Shown here piece by piece: positions 32,249-44,945 of a stretch of 64,000 bases of DNA. The notes under the pieces were generated by a model. That model searched no databases and was not told the origin of the DNA. It saw only the letters and a program-made list of their open reading frames with translations. The position numbers and the translations under genes are program-made. Source of the stretch: Phascolarctos cinereus (taxonomy: Eukaryota; Chordata; Mammalia; Diprotodontia; Phascolarctidae); contig NW_018343964.1 of NCBI RefSeq assembly GCF_002099425.1, forward strand, positions 1,040,501 through 1,104,500, written 5' to 3'. Numbering within the stretch: the first letter of the stretch is position 1; every line of letters starts with the position of its first letter.

Positions 32249-32249
32249 T

Positions 32250-32485
32250 CGAATTCCTAGATCTCTTCAAGACTGTGCTCAAATATGACATCCTTCATAA
32301 GATCCATGAATTTTGCTTTGTGTATGTTTTGTGTTGAATTATCTATGTATATAACTCTTACCCCTGACACCCACAATCAGTACAAAATAAGCTCTTTGAA
32401 TGCAAGAGGTTTTTCATTTTTCTTTCTTTGTATTCTTAATGTCTAGTACAGTGACTGGCACATAGTAGTTACTTAATAAATACCT
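32250..32485 (+). mobile_element. L2 3' UTR
   Basis: ATCTCTTCAAGACTGTGCTC, ATGACATCCTTCATAAGATC, AAGCTCTTTGAATGCAAGAG, TACAGTGACTGGCACATAGT and ACTTAATAAATACCTC at the end. Confidence 0.78.
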
Positions 32486-33858
32486 CAACTGAATTGAACT
32501 GAACACAATGGGGTGGGAAAGTGCTGGCATTATGAAATCTCTTATAAAGATCAGGAAAGAAAAATGCTGACAAAAGTTTGAAATATAGATATCCATACAC
32601 ACACACATACTTTAATATTTAATGAATAACAAAAAGTGCCTAATAACGTACATTTCTTTATTTGACATTTTTAAACAAATATGTGACCTTAAAGTTATAA
32701 CATATAAGATGAATATGTAATTAGAATTCATGACTGACAGTCACACACCCCCTTCCCCCAACTAAGCTATATATTTTCACTGATGGCTCGAAGTTTCTGG
32801 TGGATAGTAAGCACACTGCATGAAAGAGAACCAATTTTGTTGAAGATTTTCTTTTTCTAATGTGTATCTGATCAACATAAAAAGGCAGCACAATTATGTT
32901 TTTGTAATGCAATCTATGTGTGGAAAGATAGAACTGCAACATTAGGGGCATATAGCAAATACAATCTACATGTCTGATAGTGACACAAAGCCATAACTTT
33001 GATCAAAGGAACGATTTATTTATAATTTTCAATTACCAAAATATTTATCTGATTTTTTTCAACTTTACCTGAAAACAATGGCAATTCATTAATGTCAGTT
33101 AATTAGGAAGCTAAGAACAATTGTCAACTTCTACCTGGGGGTTGTGGTAAAGGCATTTTCCTACTTTTCTTAAGTTGCATTTCCATAACCTGGATCTGTA
33201 TTTCTTTCCTCTTAGGACCAGTGTCATAATCAATTTAACTGCTGGCTAAGGTAAGAAAAATCTGTGACCATGCCACAGAACAAAACCATTGTCTATGTGA
33301 AAATTAACCCCCATCAATATGATGTACTATCAGTAGTGTCCTGTTCTAGTGCAGTGATATATTTGTGTAAAAAAAAAAAAGCTCTTAGCATAGAGCTTGG
33401 CACAAAGGAAGTACTATATACGTGTTTATTCCTTTCCCTTTCCATAATCAAGTGAACTGACTAATTAAAACTTTCACCATCAAATGATTAAACTATTTCC
33501 TCTCTCTAAGATTTTCATAGTTTGATGTCCTGGATACAAGAGATATTTCTGTCTAATAACTTTCAATCACTAAATTGAATAAAGGAAAGAATTATGTCTT
33601 TACTGATTTACTGCCTCATTTATCTACTATATCTAAATGTAAGGAGAAAAAAAAAATTTCTTCTGAAAACTCAGTTGGTATGGTCAATGAATCATATTTC
33701 TGTTTTTCTTAATGATAAAACTGCTAGTTAACATTTATCAATTAATATTAAAAATACACATTACAGATGTCTGATTTTAACCAATTGGAAAATACAAGGT
33801 GTGAAAGAATCCTGTTGTATTACCACTAATAAGCCATCTATGATTTGGCAGATAATCC
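32486..33858. other. Unassigned AT-rich DNA
   Basis: A short SINE or L2-like end is visible at 33385-33430 (CTTAGCATAGAGCTTGGCAC). No gene recognised in 1.4 kb. Confidence 0.45.
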
Positions 33859-33861
33859 CTA

Positions 33862-33985
33862 TGCATTTGCATGAAACACAGAAGTTAAGTAACTTGCCCT
33901 GTTCATATACTGATGATGTATTACAGGCAGAATCTGAACCCTGGCTTTCCTGATTCAAAGTCCAGCACTTTAGTCAATGTTTAAT
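33862..33985 (-). mobile_element. MIR-type SINE fragment
   Basis: AAGTTAAGTAACTTGCCCTG, CAGAATCTGAACCCTGGCTT, TCAAAGTCCAGCACTTTAGT: the middle and head of MIR in reverse orientation. Confidence 0.72.
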
Positions 33986-35045
33986 ATTGAATATTTAAAT
34001 ACTCAATGGAACGTTGCTTGAGTTGAATATAACTTTAAATCAGAATAATAGTATTCTTAGAACTGACATTTTAGAACTTCCACAATGGGATACCATAAGT
34101 GTCCCTCCCTTCTATCATATTATAGCAACGAAGGCCTAGTTAGGAGCAGCAGAGAACTATAAAGGGAAGTACTTACCATTTTAAAGATTCAAGACTTTTC
34201 TCCTCCACTAATTTCCAGAGACATTAATTACCATCATGGGAACAGAACACCAAATCATTTTGGTTGGAGATCCAATACATTTCTTGAGTACTAGGAAATT
34301 CAGGAAATTTTGAGGGAGAAAAGGTAATCTGATGATCTCTAATACAAGAAAAACACTTAAGAAAGGGAACTCAGAACTCCAATTAAAAGTAATGAAAAAT
34401 AAGTAGAGGAAATATTCAAGGTGAAGCACAGTCAGACAGGAACAATACTAATGCCTTTTTTTTACACTACTATCTTTTTTACCTCCTTTCATAAAGTTCT
34501 TTCAGTTTTGCTTGGCTCTTGGGATCACATCTATTAGGATGCTTCAGAGGCACTTGATGATCATGTCTAAAACTTGATTGGACCTTTTTTTTTGCTTTCT
34601 AATTTTGCTTTCTAATTACTTATTTAAATGACTGTCATTCAAAGTTTACAAAGCATCATCTTCCATGTTAATTAACTGTTGACTACCTGCAGGTGGGACG
34701 CGTTAACCAATTCCTTATGAATTTGGCATCCTTTGGTATTACTCACCCATTTTCTGATTGGCATGCTACTCCTTGCAAGGCAAAGGGAGAAGGAGAAAAT
34801 ATTTTTTTTTTCTTTAGGAAGGAGCATATAACCTTTAAATGTTGAAGCAAATAGATAAGTAAAGGATATACTTAAAAGAAGGCAGAAGTTATTGGAAATG
34901 AAGAAATTCTAAAACTCTTAGAGTCATATGTCAGGAGATTAGCATGCTATAAGAATTTGAAGAGAGAAATAAGATGCCTAATGAGTTTATAGTATCAAAG
35001 GGAAACTATTTTCTTTGCCTCCAGATATAGATAGCATCCTCCACC
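33986..35045. other. Unassigned AT-rich DNA
   Basis: No feature recognised. A tandem echo of TTTTGCTTTCTAATTTTGCTTTCTAATTA-type sequence lies around 34590-34620. Confidence 0.45.
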
Positions 35046-35084
35046 ACTCCAAAGAAGAATTTGAGAGTAAATGAATAAATGAAA

Positions 35085-35185
35085 AAGCATTACTAAGTAT
35101 CTAATACACACACTGTTAGATAATAAAAATACAAATGCTAAAGCAATGAGGAGCTTACATTCTAATACTTAGCTTACATTCTAAT
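35085..35185 (-). mobile_element. L2 3'-end fragment, reverse
   Basis: AATGAGGAGCTTACATTCTA preceded by ACTAAGTATCTAATACACAC, a decayed L2 terminus. AGCTTACATTCTAATA occurs twice (35150 and 35170), a small tandem duplication. Confidence 0.5.
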
Positions 35186-36555
35186 AATTGCATTCTTACT
35201 TCTAGTAGGGGGAAACAACACACATAAGAGAGTGGTGACCAGAGAAGGGAGTCTTGGTTTGAAGAGTCACAAGGATCATTTTCTAGAAGTAATGGTAATG
35301 TTCTTTCAATTATTGTCCTCAGGACAAAAGGGAGAAAGTATGAGTGTGGGAGGGGGAGATGGTATGCAGAAGACACAGTAAGCAAGATGCCTGGGATATT
35401 GTTTAGATGAATTTGAACTCACTCATTCACCAATCAGGACAACTCAGCCCACAAGGGTCAGAAGTGGGAGGGGAAAATGAAAGAGAATGGAAAGAGGGAG
35501 AGAGAAAGAGACAGAAATAGACAGACAGATACTAGGGGGTTTGGATAGTGGGACAATGAAGTAGGAAGGCTGTTTCAATATAATGGATTTTCATATTAGC
35601 CTTTATATAGTGTAGTTTGGATAAGTTAGAAAGTATGACACTTGGTGGGAGCTTATCACATGATCTGATTTAGAGGGGTACTTTAATGTCTACCTCACTT
35701 TCCCCAGTTGCTTATATGTGTATTTGCCCACTAATTATTCCCAAGACCCAGTTATTACAAAATCCCTGCATATAAATCTGATTAGGATATAATAGCCATG
35801 GTAGTCAGCATTTCACTTTATTGTAATATGCTTTAAGACAGTCTCTAGGGATACACTGAATCAAAAGCATACATTTCCAGTAATTTCCTCTGAAAGAAGC
35901 TTATTAGGATTGAGTGGACCTGGTACATGGTTTAAGAATAAGTAGGCCAGAATCACAGTTGTATTTTGGAATCCACTTTAAAATTCCAATTTTATATTAA
36001 ATTTATGGCTTAGTTCTACATGGAATAGAGGAAAGGGTAAGAGGGAAAGGGTTCATATTCAAAGTCTGCACCACTTAAAAATTCAGAATAAAAGCACCAA
36101 CTTAGGACTTCAAGTTGAGATGATGAAAGCTTAGGGTTGTTCGATGCCATCTGATAAATATTTTTTTGCAAAAACAAATCCAACTCTCAATGTTTAAATG
36201 GAAGTGAGGTACAGTGGACACCCCCAAACTCTTCACTTGAGAGAAAACCAAGTCAAGAAAACAAGCCAGTCGCAATGTTGTAATTTAGTAAATTTTTCAT
36301 TTGTTAGTTGCTTGCCTATTTAATCCTTTCATGTCACTGAATTACATTTATAAGTATTGAGATACTGACACATTCTGTATTACTGAGTTTTACATATAAG
36401 CACTGATACTAAGTTTGTTGTGAGAAATCTAGCATCACTAGATTGCTATTGTCTGGTAGAAATGTTCATATTATTATCTAACATTCAAATAAAACTAGAT
36501 TTCTTGCCTATGGGAACTTGGCTAAGCTGTTTGTGTATTTGCTTTTCCAACTTCG
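35186..36555. other. Unassigned AT-rich DNA
   Basis: Includes a purine-rich patch at 35465-35530. No gene or repeat family recognised. Confidence 0.45.
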
Positions 36556-36559
36556 AAAT

Positions 36560-37070
36560 AACTAGTTCTTTGTAAAAGCTTTAAAAAATGGTATACCGGT
36601 TCACATTCTTACTATGTGGGAAAGGAACCAGACACACAAAAATAATTATAGAAGTACTTTTCTGGCAATAAAAGGATGGGAACATAGTGAGGTTCCATTA
36701 ATTGAAGGATACCTGAACCAACGTTTCTACGGATGCAATAGAATGTTACTGTACCAACAGAAACAATGAATATGAAGAGTTCAGAGAAACGAGGGTGGGG
36801 GGTAGGGGAAGCATTAAGTAAGCAGGACAGGGCAGTTGATGTAATGACTATGATACTAAAAGTCAAACAACAAAGAAGGAGATCAGAACTCAGTTTAATA
36901 CAGTGGTCAATCTTTGCTTCACAGGACTAAGACAACAAACTTCCCGCCCTGAAGTAGGAAAGTGGTAGGCTCTAAGTGTAGAATGAGACATGTTCATTTG
37001 TTTTGTTAAATATAATTTTTGATATTTTTTAAAGGCAAGGATATTTTAGAAGAATGTCATTGATAAAGTG
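36560..37070 (+). mobile_element. L1 3' end, diverged
   Basis: TGGGAAAGGAACCAGACACA, TCCATTAATTGAAGGATACC, GCAATAGAATGTTACTGTAC, then the 3' UTR-like AGTAGGAAAGTGGTAGGCTC and GAATGAGACATGTTCATTTG. The order matches L1 ORF2 end plus 3' UTR in the copies at 9.5 and 27 kb, with more divergence. Confidence 0.65.
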
Positions 37071-38675
37071 ACAGCAATAAAAAAATGCTTATTAAAAAAA
37101 TTATTCCCACTAGTAAAACTCTGAATTACTTGAACGAAAAGGTCCTAGCTACAAAATGTTCAACATTCATACTTCACTTTTCTCATGAAATTCTCCTAGG
37201 GAAAGGAAAATATACATCAGCTTTGTGATCATTTGGCTGATTTTTTTTTAATGTGCACATACAGCGAGCTGTTCTCTGGAATAGTCTGCTGAATCTTGGC
37301 CCATTGCCAAGTTGAACAACAGATTAGCTTTATCAACGTCTCTGAAGATAAAGGTTCTGGACTGATTCATGTGACTAAGGTTATAATCACATGGTCAATG
37401 TTGAAAGTATTTTCAAAGGAACATATAATATCTCATTCATGAGGAGACAATAGTAGCTAACTATTGAAAGCTTCAGAGGCTAGACAAAAAGTTGGCAACA
37501 TGACATGGATATGGCCACCAAGATCAACTTTACATTTGTGAATCATGATTTTGTAAGTAAAAAGCACAACCAAGAGGTGGGGGGGGGGAAAAAACCTTTC
37601 TCTCCATTCATCCTTTCACCTTCCCACCCCGCCACCCTTGGGAAATGATAATGAAGCCCTGTTAAGATAGAATTAACTCCTCTTTCTATGCTGGGGACCT
37701 AGGAAGATTCAGATAGAATACCAGAATTGGATTTCTAATACCTTCTTGCATCCCTACACATTGGTTTTCAAGTTGAGTGAGAAGTGTTTTCCTTCAAAGT
37801 GTTCATTATAGTAGTGTTTCTCAAAATGGGAAGTCAGGATGTTGGAAGAGGGGGTCAGTCAAGGTTCAAGAGGATGGGGAAATTGGTGGCAGCATCAAAT
37901 GACAGATTACATGAATGGTTCAAGACAGCATTCACAACTTTCTGGGTTTTTGTTCTTTTCCTAATGTCCCACGCTTTTATGGATTCAATGGCCTCAGAAC
38001 TAGGGCTTAGCTGTTAGCAGTCACAAGGCTCACAAAAAGAGCCAGGAGACTATCATTCTAGATTATTATTATTATTATTATTATTATTAGTGGATCTCAG
38101 GACTCAGAATGAAAATACTGGAGAATTACACATTTACAGCCTTTTTATTCCAAAAAGTTCTTAATTAGGCCATATGTGGAATGCATTGTTTCTCAAAACC
38201 TGAACCGATGAATTTTGACTCAAACTCTCAAAAGGACCTGTGATGGCAAGGCTAAAGATATGTACTCCAATGATTCAGATTATAATGCATTCCTGCCTGA
38301 CCAGGTCCTCCCAAAAATCATCAAATGTGTTTGGACATGTCTTCCAAAATCTTTTACTTTTAGAAGTTTACACATGAAAGGAAATGAAAGAGAAATTTAA
38401 GCTCTTTGATTCTAGTTTCTTTTCATACTAATGATGGAGGGTGGCCTCCCTTTCCAATGTCTCCTTTTTAGGCTGCAGCCATGTTAATATGCTGTCTATC
38501 AATTACTACAGCAACCAATAGATTGCCATCTGTTCTATCTCCTTTAGAACATTTTGAAGGAAAATATAACCAGTACAGAAAGCTTGTTTCATTTAGAGTG
38601 AATAGAAAACAAAAAAAAATTAAATAAAACAATTTAAAAAACAAAATAACACACTATTCTTACTTGATCACAAAA
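37071..38675. other. Unassigned DNA
   Basis: 1.6 kb with a G run at 37578 and an ATT array at 38065. No exon, promoter or named repeat supported. Confidence 0.45.
38064..38088. repeat. (ATT)n microsatellite
   Basis: Eight ATT units. Confidence 0.93.
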
Positions 38676-38679
38676 CAAA

Positions 38680-38765
38680 TTAACTCAACAAATACTGATT
38701 AAATATCTACTCTGTACAAGGAACTTCATTAGACGTTGTCACACTTTTCTAAATTGTATAAAATG
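38680..38765 (-). mobile_element. L2 3'-end fragment, reverse
   Basis: AACTCAACAAATACTGATTA and ATATCTACTCTGTACAAGGA fit the reverse L2 terminus. Confidence 0.6.
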
Positions 38766-38779
38766 TAAAAATACAGATT

Positions 38780-38965
38780 CATAGGTTTATAATTGGAGGA
38801 GATCTTAGAGGCCATCTCACCCAAATGCCTCCTGTTATAAATGAAGAGACTGAGGCACTGTGAAGTTATTTGTCTGTGGTAACATAGTTAGTTAGTGTCA
38901 AATATGTTTTGGAACCTAGGCCTTCCTCATTTCTAACTCTAACCACTACAAAATGCTGCCTCCTA
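38780..38965 (-). mobile_element. MIR3-type SINE
   Basis: ATAATTGGAGGAGATCTTAG-AGGCCATCTC, AATGAAGAGACTGAGGCACT, and the head end AACCACTACAAAATGCTGCC. Confidence 0.74.
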
Positions 38966-39039
38966 TAGATATTTCTATCTCTACTTGTTGATATCCTTCT
39001 CATTGTCTGCGAACCAGAAAATTGCCACATGGCCTTTCC

Positions 39040-39265
39040 TTCATTTTATCTCATAGCACATTCTTTGAATTTTATTCATGTATCTTATTTTAACTAGTAT
39101 TATATTCTTCTGGATACATTTCTTATCAACACTTCATCCACATCTTTCCATCACCTCAACCTCTGCCTAAGCTGCTTAAAATGAATAAAGGAGCCATGTC
39201 TTCTTTTACATTGGCACTGCACAGAGTAGGTGCTTTACTAAAGGTTGCTGAATGAATACACACAT
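39040..39265 (+). mobile_element. L2 3' UTR, diverged
   Basis: TCTCATAGCACATTCTTTGA early and GGCACTGCACAGAGTAGGTG with GAATGAATAC at the end. Confidence 0.58.
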
Positions 39266-39900
39266 CTTAATGCCACCATCATGTGAAATGTTATTTTTTA
39301 TATCATTTAAGACAAAGTTTAAAACTGTCCTGTGAAAAGCATTTTGCCCTAAAACTAAAAAAAAAAACCCTTACAAAAATATAAAACTTATTTCATAAAT
39401 AATTCTTTTTTTCATTCTTTACACATTGAAATGTTTGTGCTGATAATTGCACTCAGTAAAAAAAAAGAGAAGAAAATTATTTTAAAAGTCATTTCAGAGG
39501 AGGAAAGGTAAGTAAAACTATTGACTTCTTTCTATTCCATCTCACTTTCACTTTACCATTGGTTGGTCTTATTCCCGAGTTCAATTTACATATAAGAAAT
39601 CATCTTAAGGATATTGGTAATATTTTATTTATAGCTGAATCTCTCTTGTCTGGTATTCAGTTTACTAATGACATATATAGCTGACCTGATCAAAACTTAC
39701 AAGGAGAGGAGGAGGAAGAATTCATCTTTTGTGCAATAGTGTCCACATTTATCAAATTATTTTCTGCCCTAGCTACAAGTGACAAAAATGATGGTAGAAG
39801 ACAATTTGAAGATATCATTGTGTAGTGACATGAATTTACTTCCATAAAAATTTCCTCTAGTTGCTCCTTAAATTCAGACTTTCAAATATGAGTTCCAAAC
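39266..39900. other. Unassigned AT-rich DNA
   Basis: No feature recognised. Confidence 0.5.
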
Positions 39901-39904
39901 TGTG

Positions 39905-40112
39905 CTGCCTATCTTCTTTCATTTTCTTATATTCTCCTGCCTTATCTCTTTACTGTTTCTTCAACACAGCTCTTGTATTTCAACATCAACATGGGTAGGA
40001 CATTGCATTTTTCCTGCATTGACCAACAACATCCTTTCCATCCTTCTTTCAATGCCTACCACATTCTTGAAGTCTTCCCTAATTATTCTTACCTCAATCT
40101 CTTAAACAAGGG
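39905..40112 (+). mobile_element. Possible L2 fragment
   Basis: Pyrimidine-rich, with TTGAAGTCTTCCCTAATTAT-TCTTACCTC near the end, similar to the L2 3' UTR phrase GAAGCCTTCCCTGATTA. Weak. Confidence 0.4.
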
Positions 40113-40228
40113 ATACTTATCTATAATTATACATATATTTATATATTTGTAGTTATAGAGATATAATGGGGAAATATAGATTAAATGATAAAAAGTATTC
40201 AAGTCTTTTGTAAACCTTAAAGCATTGA

Positions 40229-40280
40229 CTATTATTATTATTATTATTATTATTATTATCATCATCATCATCATCATCAT
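40229..40280. repeat. (ATT)n followed by (CAT)n microsatellite
   Basis: Ten ATT units then about seven CAT units: a compound trinucleotide array. Confidence 0.96.
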
Positions 40281-40289
40281 AGATGTATA

Positions 40290-40480
40290 TTAAGAGGTAA
40301 CATGCTATAGCAGATAGAATTCTGGCTTGTGAAAAAGGAAAATGTGGGTTCATATCATGTCATTCCAACTCAGTCCCCAAAGCATTATCTAAAACTTTAA
40401 ATTAATGACAAATTACTCATCTACTTCTGTGAAGTTTCTATAACTAAGAGTTTCTTATACCAGGAAAATCAAAGTTCTAG
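40290..40480 (+). mobile_element. MIR-related SINE, diverged
   Basis: GCTATAGCAGATAGAATTCT at the head, TGTGGGTTCATATCATGTCA near the B box, and a tail with AGAGTTTCTTATACCAGGAA. The tail resembles that of the SINE at 47735. Confidence 0.55.
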
Positions 40481-40489
40481 ATTAAAAAA

Positions 40490-41462
40490 AAAAACTTCTA
40501 TGTAAATTATTTGCACTCATGTCTGTCTTGGACATAAATTGTATTGTAAAGCCTTTGAAGGCAATTTCTATGATAGGTATTTATATCCATATCTCCTTAC
40601 ATCTGCAAATATGAGACAGCTACAATGTCTTGGTGCTTTTTTCTTGGGAAACTTGGGACTGGATCCAAAGCTGTCTTCCTCATGCCTACAGGAAGTGTAA
40701 CTGCATTAATTACCCAAAAATGAATTATGGTTCCTAAATTGACCACGAGGTGGTACCATGCTTGATCTACCTTCTTCTACCACTTTAATGATTTTGGTGC
40801 AGCACAAAGCAATTTGAATTAACTCCCACTGACAAACTTCAAAATAAATCTAGGGTGTGAAATGGAATATTGAAATATGAATATAAGCCTATGTTTGATG
40901 GAAAGGAATAAGGCATGGGCCTGTCCATACTCTATGTCAAGATTATGCACTAGAGATATGAGAAAATGCAGAAGACAGAGAAGTAATTCAATCCTCCTTC
41001 CTCCCACATCCTAGCTTGCTCACCCAATAGTATTCATAATAGCTGGAAGTCTCAACAACTTGAGATCTTTTCTCCTATAATCTCTGAGTACCTGTTGCTC
41101 TACTGAGATCAGGATCTCTCTCACAGTCCTTGCCACCCAACCTCTCTCACTGTAGGGCTTTAGGGACATTGCAACTACAGACCTGGCCATACCCTTCTCT
41201 ATCGTGGAAACTTAGAAGGCCAAGTCCAGGAAAACAGCTATTTGCCTGCATTGCTCCCAAGGTAGCCAGGAAGTAACAGATAGAGCCAAAATTTAACATA
41301 TTTCATCCTGTCTCCTCTTGCAAAGCTTCCTAACATAGGCTTACGGTAGGACAATTTCTCCTATTTTTTCTCTGTCTTAGTGAAGATGGGACAGTCTTTT
41401 CTGAGGTGGTTTGCCTCAGAAAATATAATCAACCCTCTGGGGAAACTTTGTGGGCCCTAGAA
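40490..41462. other. Unassigned DNA
   Basis: Somewhat GC-richer at 41080-41300. No gene or repeat recognised. Confidence 0.45.
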
Positions 41463-41465
41463 TCT

Positions 41466-41603
<138 letters not shown>

Positions 41604-41790
41604 ATACACATACATACATATACATATATAGATATATTGACATGCATGTCTATACATACACATGCACACACATTAGTACAGAAATGAAAAGGTTATTCAG
41701 AAACCCTCACTATAAATGAGTATATGTGTGTATATATATAATATATATATATACAATAAATACATATATATGTATCTATATGTACCTATT
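41604..41790. repeat. Cryptic AT/AC simple repeat
   Basis: Mixed TACATA, CACACA and TATATA runs, the degenerate flank of the hexamer array. Confidence 0.8.
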
Positions 41791-41926
41791 TTATAAATGA
41801 CTGACATTCAATCTCATAACATTCAGTACAGTAGTCCCTGTGAACACAGTACATTACTATAGCGGTTAAATTGTACCCAGTAAAATTGCTATTAGCTGCC
41901 TAGAAGTTAAATCTTCTTTAGCTCAT

Positions 41927-42170
41927 GGGGCAGCTAGGTGGCATAGTAGTTAGAGCACTGGCCTGGAGTTGGGAAGACCTGAGTTCAAATTCAGCTTCAG
42001 ATACTATACTAGCTGTGTGACCCTGGGCAAGTCACTTAACTGTTTGCCTCAGTTTCCTCATCTGGCAAATGAGCTAGAGAAGGAAATGGCAAACCATGCC
42101 AGTATCTTTGCCAAGAAAACTTGAAATGGGGTCACAAAGAGTTAGACGTGACTGAACATACAACAACAAT
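41927..42170 (+). mobile_element. Marsupial tRNA-derived SINE with RTE tail, best-preserved copy
   Basis: Complete from GGGGCAGCTAGGTGGCATAG (tRNA-like head with A box) through GAGTTCAAATTCAGC (B box), TGTGACCCTGGGCAAGTCAC, GAGCTAGAGAAGGAAATGGC and GGGGTCACAAAGAGTTAGAC to an ACAACAACAATAAA end. RNA polymerase III would read the internal promoter; the tail is where RTE-type reverse transcriptase would begin. Close to the family consensus, so among the younger insertions here. Confidence 0.95.
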
Positions 42171-42578
42171 AAAGTTTATGGCCAGGACTGTAAGCTAGTC
42201 ACTTCAAATGTATTCTACTAACATATTACACACTCAACATATGTTTGCTTACACTGAGTTGACAACAGACTTATTCGTGTCAAGGTTTACTTGTATAGCT
42301 ATCTTGCCCAGCCATATGTAAAATCATTTGATCCGTGGGAGTTATTAGTTCATCAGCTTCTTTCTGAGATGGTAGGCAGATGAAAAAAAAGGGGGGGAGG
42401 AATTTGTGAAAGTATTCCAGATGTTTTGCAAAAAGGTTTAGAACTTTAAATTCCAAAAAGCTGAATTACAGCAAATATTTAAAAAGCATAACCTATTAAA
42501 TATTTATAGATGTAGGACCTTTGAAATGCTAGCCTTTTCTCTGTGTTCCTGCAGACTGAAATTTTCCTTCTGTCCAAA
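42171..42578. other. Unassigned AT-rich DNA
   Basis: No feature recognised; an A8G7 run near 42385. Confidence 0.5.
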
Positions 42579-42579
42579 C

Positions 42580-43150
42580 CTTAGTCCTGTGAATAAATTG
42601 TATAATTGGTCTCCCTAATTCCAAAATATCCCTTTCTTATCCCTCTCTCCATAGTTGCCAAAATAATATTCTTAAAATTTTCACCAAGTTTTTTTTTTAA
42701 ATTTCCTTTCCTATCTCATGTTTTCTCTTCCTTTCCTTTCTAGCAATTTCAACCCTCCATAAACTGTCACCTGTCTACCTTTCCATTCTGGTAACACACA
42801 ACTTCCCTCTGGAAACCTAGCATTACAATCAGACTGGACTGCTATTCTCCAAACTCAGTACTCTATCTCTCCATGTACTCTATGCACCTTTGTGCAACTG
42901 CATTAGTTGGCTGTAGTGTACTCTTGTCATCCCTGCATTACAGAGTCCTTGATTTCCTTCAAGCATCAACTCATGTGGCATAGTATCAACAAAGCTTTTC
43001 CTGATTCTCCTCAATTAGTCTTCTCTGACTCAACTGACCTTTTATTATATTTATTTGGAACACACTAGATCATTACCATTATATGTTCTTTCAGAAAAAG
43101 AACTATATTCTTTTTTGGATGCTTTAGGCACAGTACTAAAGTAGACATGT
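42580..43150 (+). mobile_element. L2 3' UTR, diverged
   Basis: TTGGTCTCCCTAATTCCAAA, TTGCCAAAATAATATTCTTA (for CTGCCAAAGTGATTTTCCTA), TTCCTTCAAGCATCAACTCA, and a weak end around AGGCACAGTACTAAAGTAGA. Confidence 0.68.
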
Positions 43151-43159
43151 TAAACAGGC

Positions 43160-43300
43160 TAAAAAGTTGGCTTCAGGGTCATAAACAGTGGGCTTCAAAT
43201 CTTGACTCTGGCACACACTAGCTGTTTGATTTCACAAGTTTTTTAATGTTATCATGCCCTAACAACTCTTTAAGATTATAAATTTCAGAGTGATTGTTGA
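43160..43300 (+). mobile_element. MIR-type SINE fragment
   Basis: GGGCTTCAAATCTTGACTCT, CACACACTAGCTGTTTGATT: B-box and core region of MIR, diverged. Confidence 0.52.
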
Positions 43301-44632
43301 TTTTTACTGGTAGACAAAGTATTCTCATCTGTAGCTACCAATATTAATGAAATTACAGTAGCTTATATTGGAAGGTGTTTAATAAATGTGTGTGCATGTG
43401 TGCAGGGGGATGGACTGACCATTCTATGTAAGAATAAAGCAAATTCTAACAGTGCTTTATTAGATACGCCCTAGCCGTATTTTATTTTCTTATTTCTCCT
43501 GACAAAATTTATGTTTCTCAAGAATTTGACTGGGGCCATGAAACTTACTCCACTGTATCCAAGTTAACTTATACATGAAGCCAAACCCCAAATTATTAGT
43601 CAACTGGATTAATCATAAAGAAAGCTAGAATAATTTGCTCATATCCAGTCCCAGAGGATAAGATAATAAAATTGACTTGTCGATTTGATGACCACCTTAT
43701 TATAGGTGCACTATTATTATGCCAGCTTAAAACAAAACAAAATAAAACCTACAGAATCCATACCTAAAGAGTTGATTCAGTGTCATAATATAAAAAACCT
43801 TAGTACTAGTTGTACATAATAAATCACAATTCTAAAGAAGTGAAATAACTTCTTAAAAGTCCTATAGCAAGACACTGGAATAAACAAAATTTAAGCTAAG
43901 TTGGATTCCCAATTAATTCTATTTATTCTTAAAGCTCCCCAAACATGTAAGGGTTTGTGCAATTTAATGATTCTGCTAGACTTGTCAGGGGCATCAGACT
44001 CCTCCTGAAGCTTCAAACAGGTCAGGGGATAAGATTTTCCCAGCTAGCAGTACTTTTCTAGTAGGCCTGTGAGTGTCAGTATAAAATGGTGATCTTAAAT
44101 GGACTACTCTACTCTTCAAGGACTATAGATAGCCTCTTGGTTGAAGGAAGCAGATAGGAACCTAGCTACTATGGATCTTTGATAAAAAGTTCTATGCCCT
44201 ATTATCAGAAACATTAGCCAAATGTTTAACCAGTGTGCTCCTAAAAAAGATTCCCTATATTCCCATTGAGTAGGGCTGTAAAGTATAAGGCTAAGAGGTG
44301 AAAAGAGCAATAATAATGGTAGAAGTCAGGGAAACATAAGCCATGAAAGGGGAAAGACATTTCTGGCAACATGGCAGAAGGGATCAAATACCATAACATG
44401 AACATCCAACATTCAGGACACAATGACTAACATATCCTAGAAGGATTACAGAGGATTAGAAAGTGAAATTAGAAAAGTACATTGGGGTCAAATTATAGAC
44501 AAGCTTGAATATTAGTCCAAGAAGAAATAAATGTAAATGCATGCACTATAAGGAGTCTTTGATATATTTTTTTTTTGCTTTTTGTTTTAAGTGGAAGAGA
44601 CATGATCAAAGAAACAATATAGAGAGATTAAT
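43301..44632. other. Unassigned AT-rich DNA
   Basis: 1.3 kb without a named element; short reverse frames of 60-64 codons have no motif. Confidence 0.45.
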
Positions 44633-44639
44633 TCAATTG

Positions 44640-44702
44640 CACTGCCACAAGTTTCTTCCCACTCCAGGTCATCCTCCACCAGCTGTCAGAGAGATTTTCC
44701 TA
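44640..44702 (+). mobile_element. L2, left part, interrupted by L1 derivative
   Basis: CCCACTCCAGGTCATCCTCC then CAGCTGTCAGAGAGATTTTC-CTA, matching the L2 phrase CACTCCAGTCCATCCTCC / CAGCTGCCAAAGTGATTTTCC. The L2 resumes at 47131. Confidence 0.85.
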
Positions 44703-44714
44703 TCTGTGTCTTTT

Positions 44715-44945
44715 TCTCCATCCTTTTTTCCCCCTATTTATGCTTTTCTTTCTCCTTTTTCCTTTCCCCCCTTCACTAGTGTTTTGCTTTTGACTACCAC
44801 CTCCTTCAGTCCCTCCCCCTTTTTATTATTCCTTTCCCTTTTCTTCCCCTTTAGTCTTACTGCTTCTTCCCTCTCCTCTTTCCCCCCTCCCTTTTCTTTC
44901 CCCCCTTCCTTTTCTTTCCCCTTTTCCCTCCTACTGCCTATAGAG
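44715..44945 (-). repeat. Polypurine tract in the 3' region of the L1 derivative
   Basis: On the plus strand this is nearly all C and T (repeats of CTTTTCTTTCCCC), so G/A-rich on the element's sense strand with several GGGG runs. L1 3' UTRs carry a comparable tract with quadruplex-forming potential. A 165-codon plus-strand frame crossing it is an artefact. Confidence 0.8.

Noticed and set aside
41927-41999. Possible tRNA gene
   Set aside because: A-box and B-box-like sequence is present, but it is the tRNA-derived head of a SINE and does not give a proper cloverleaf; the same head recurs at other SINE copies.
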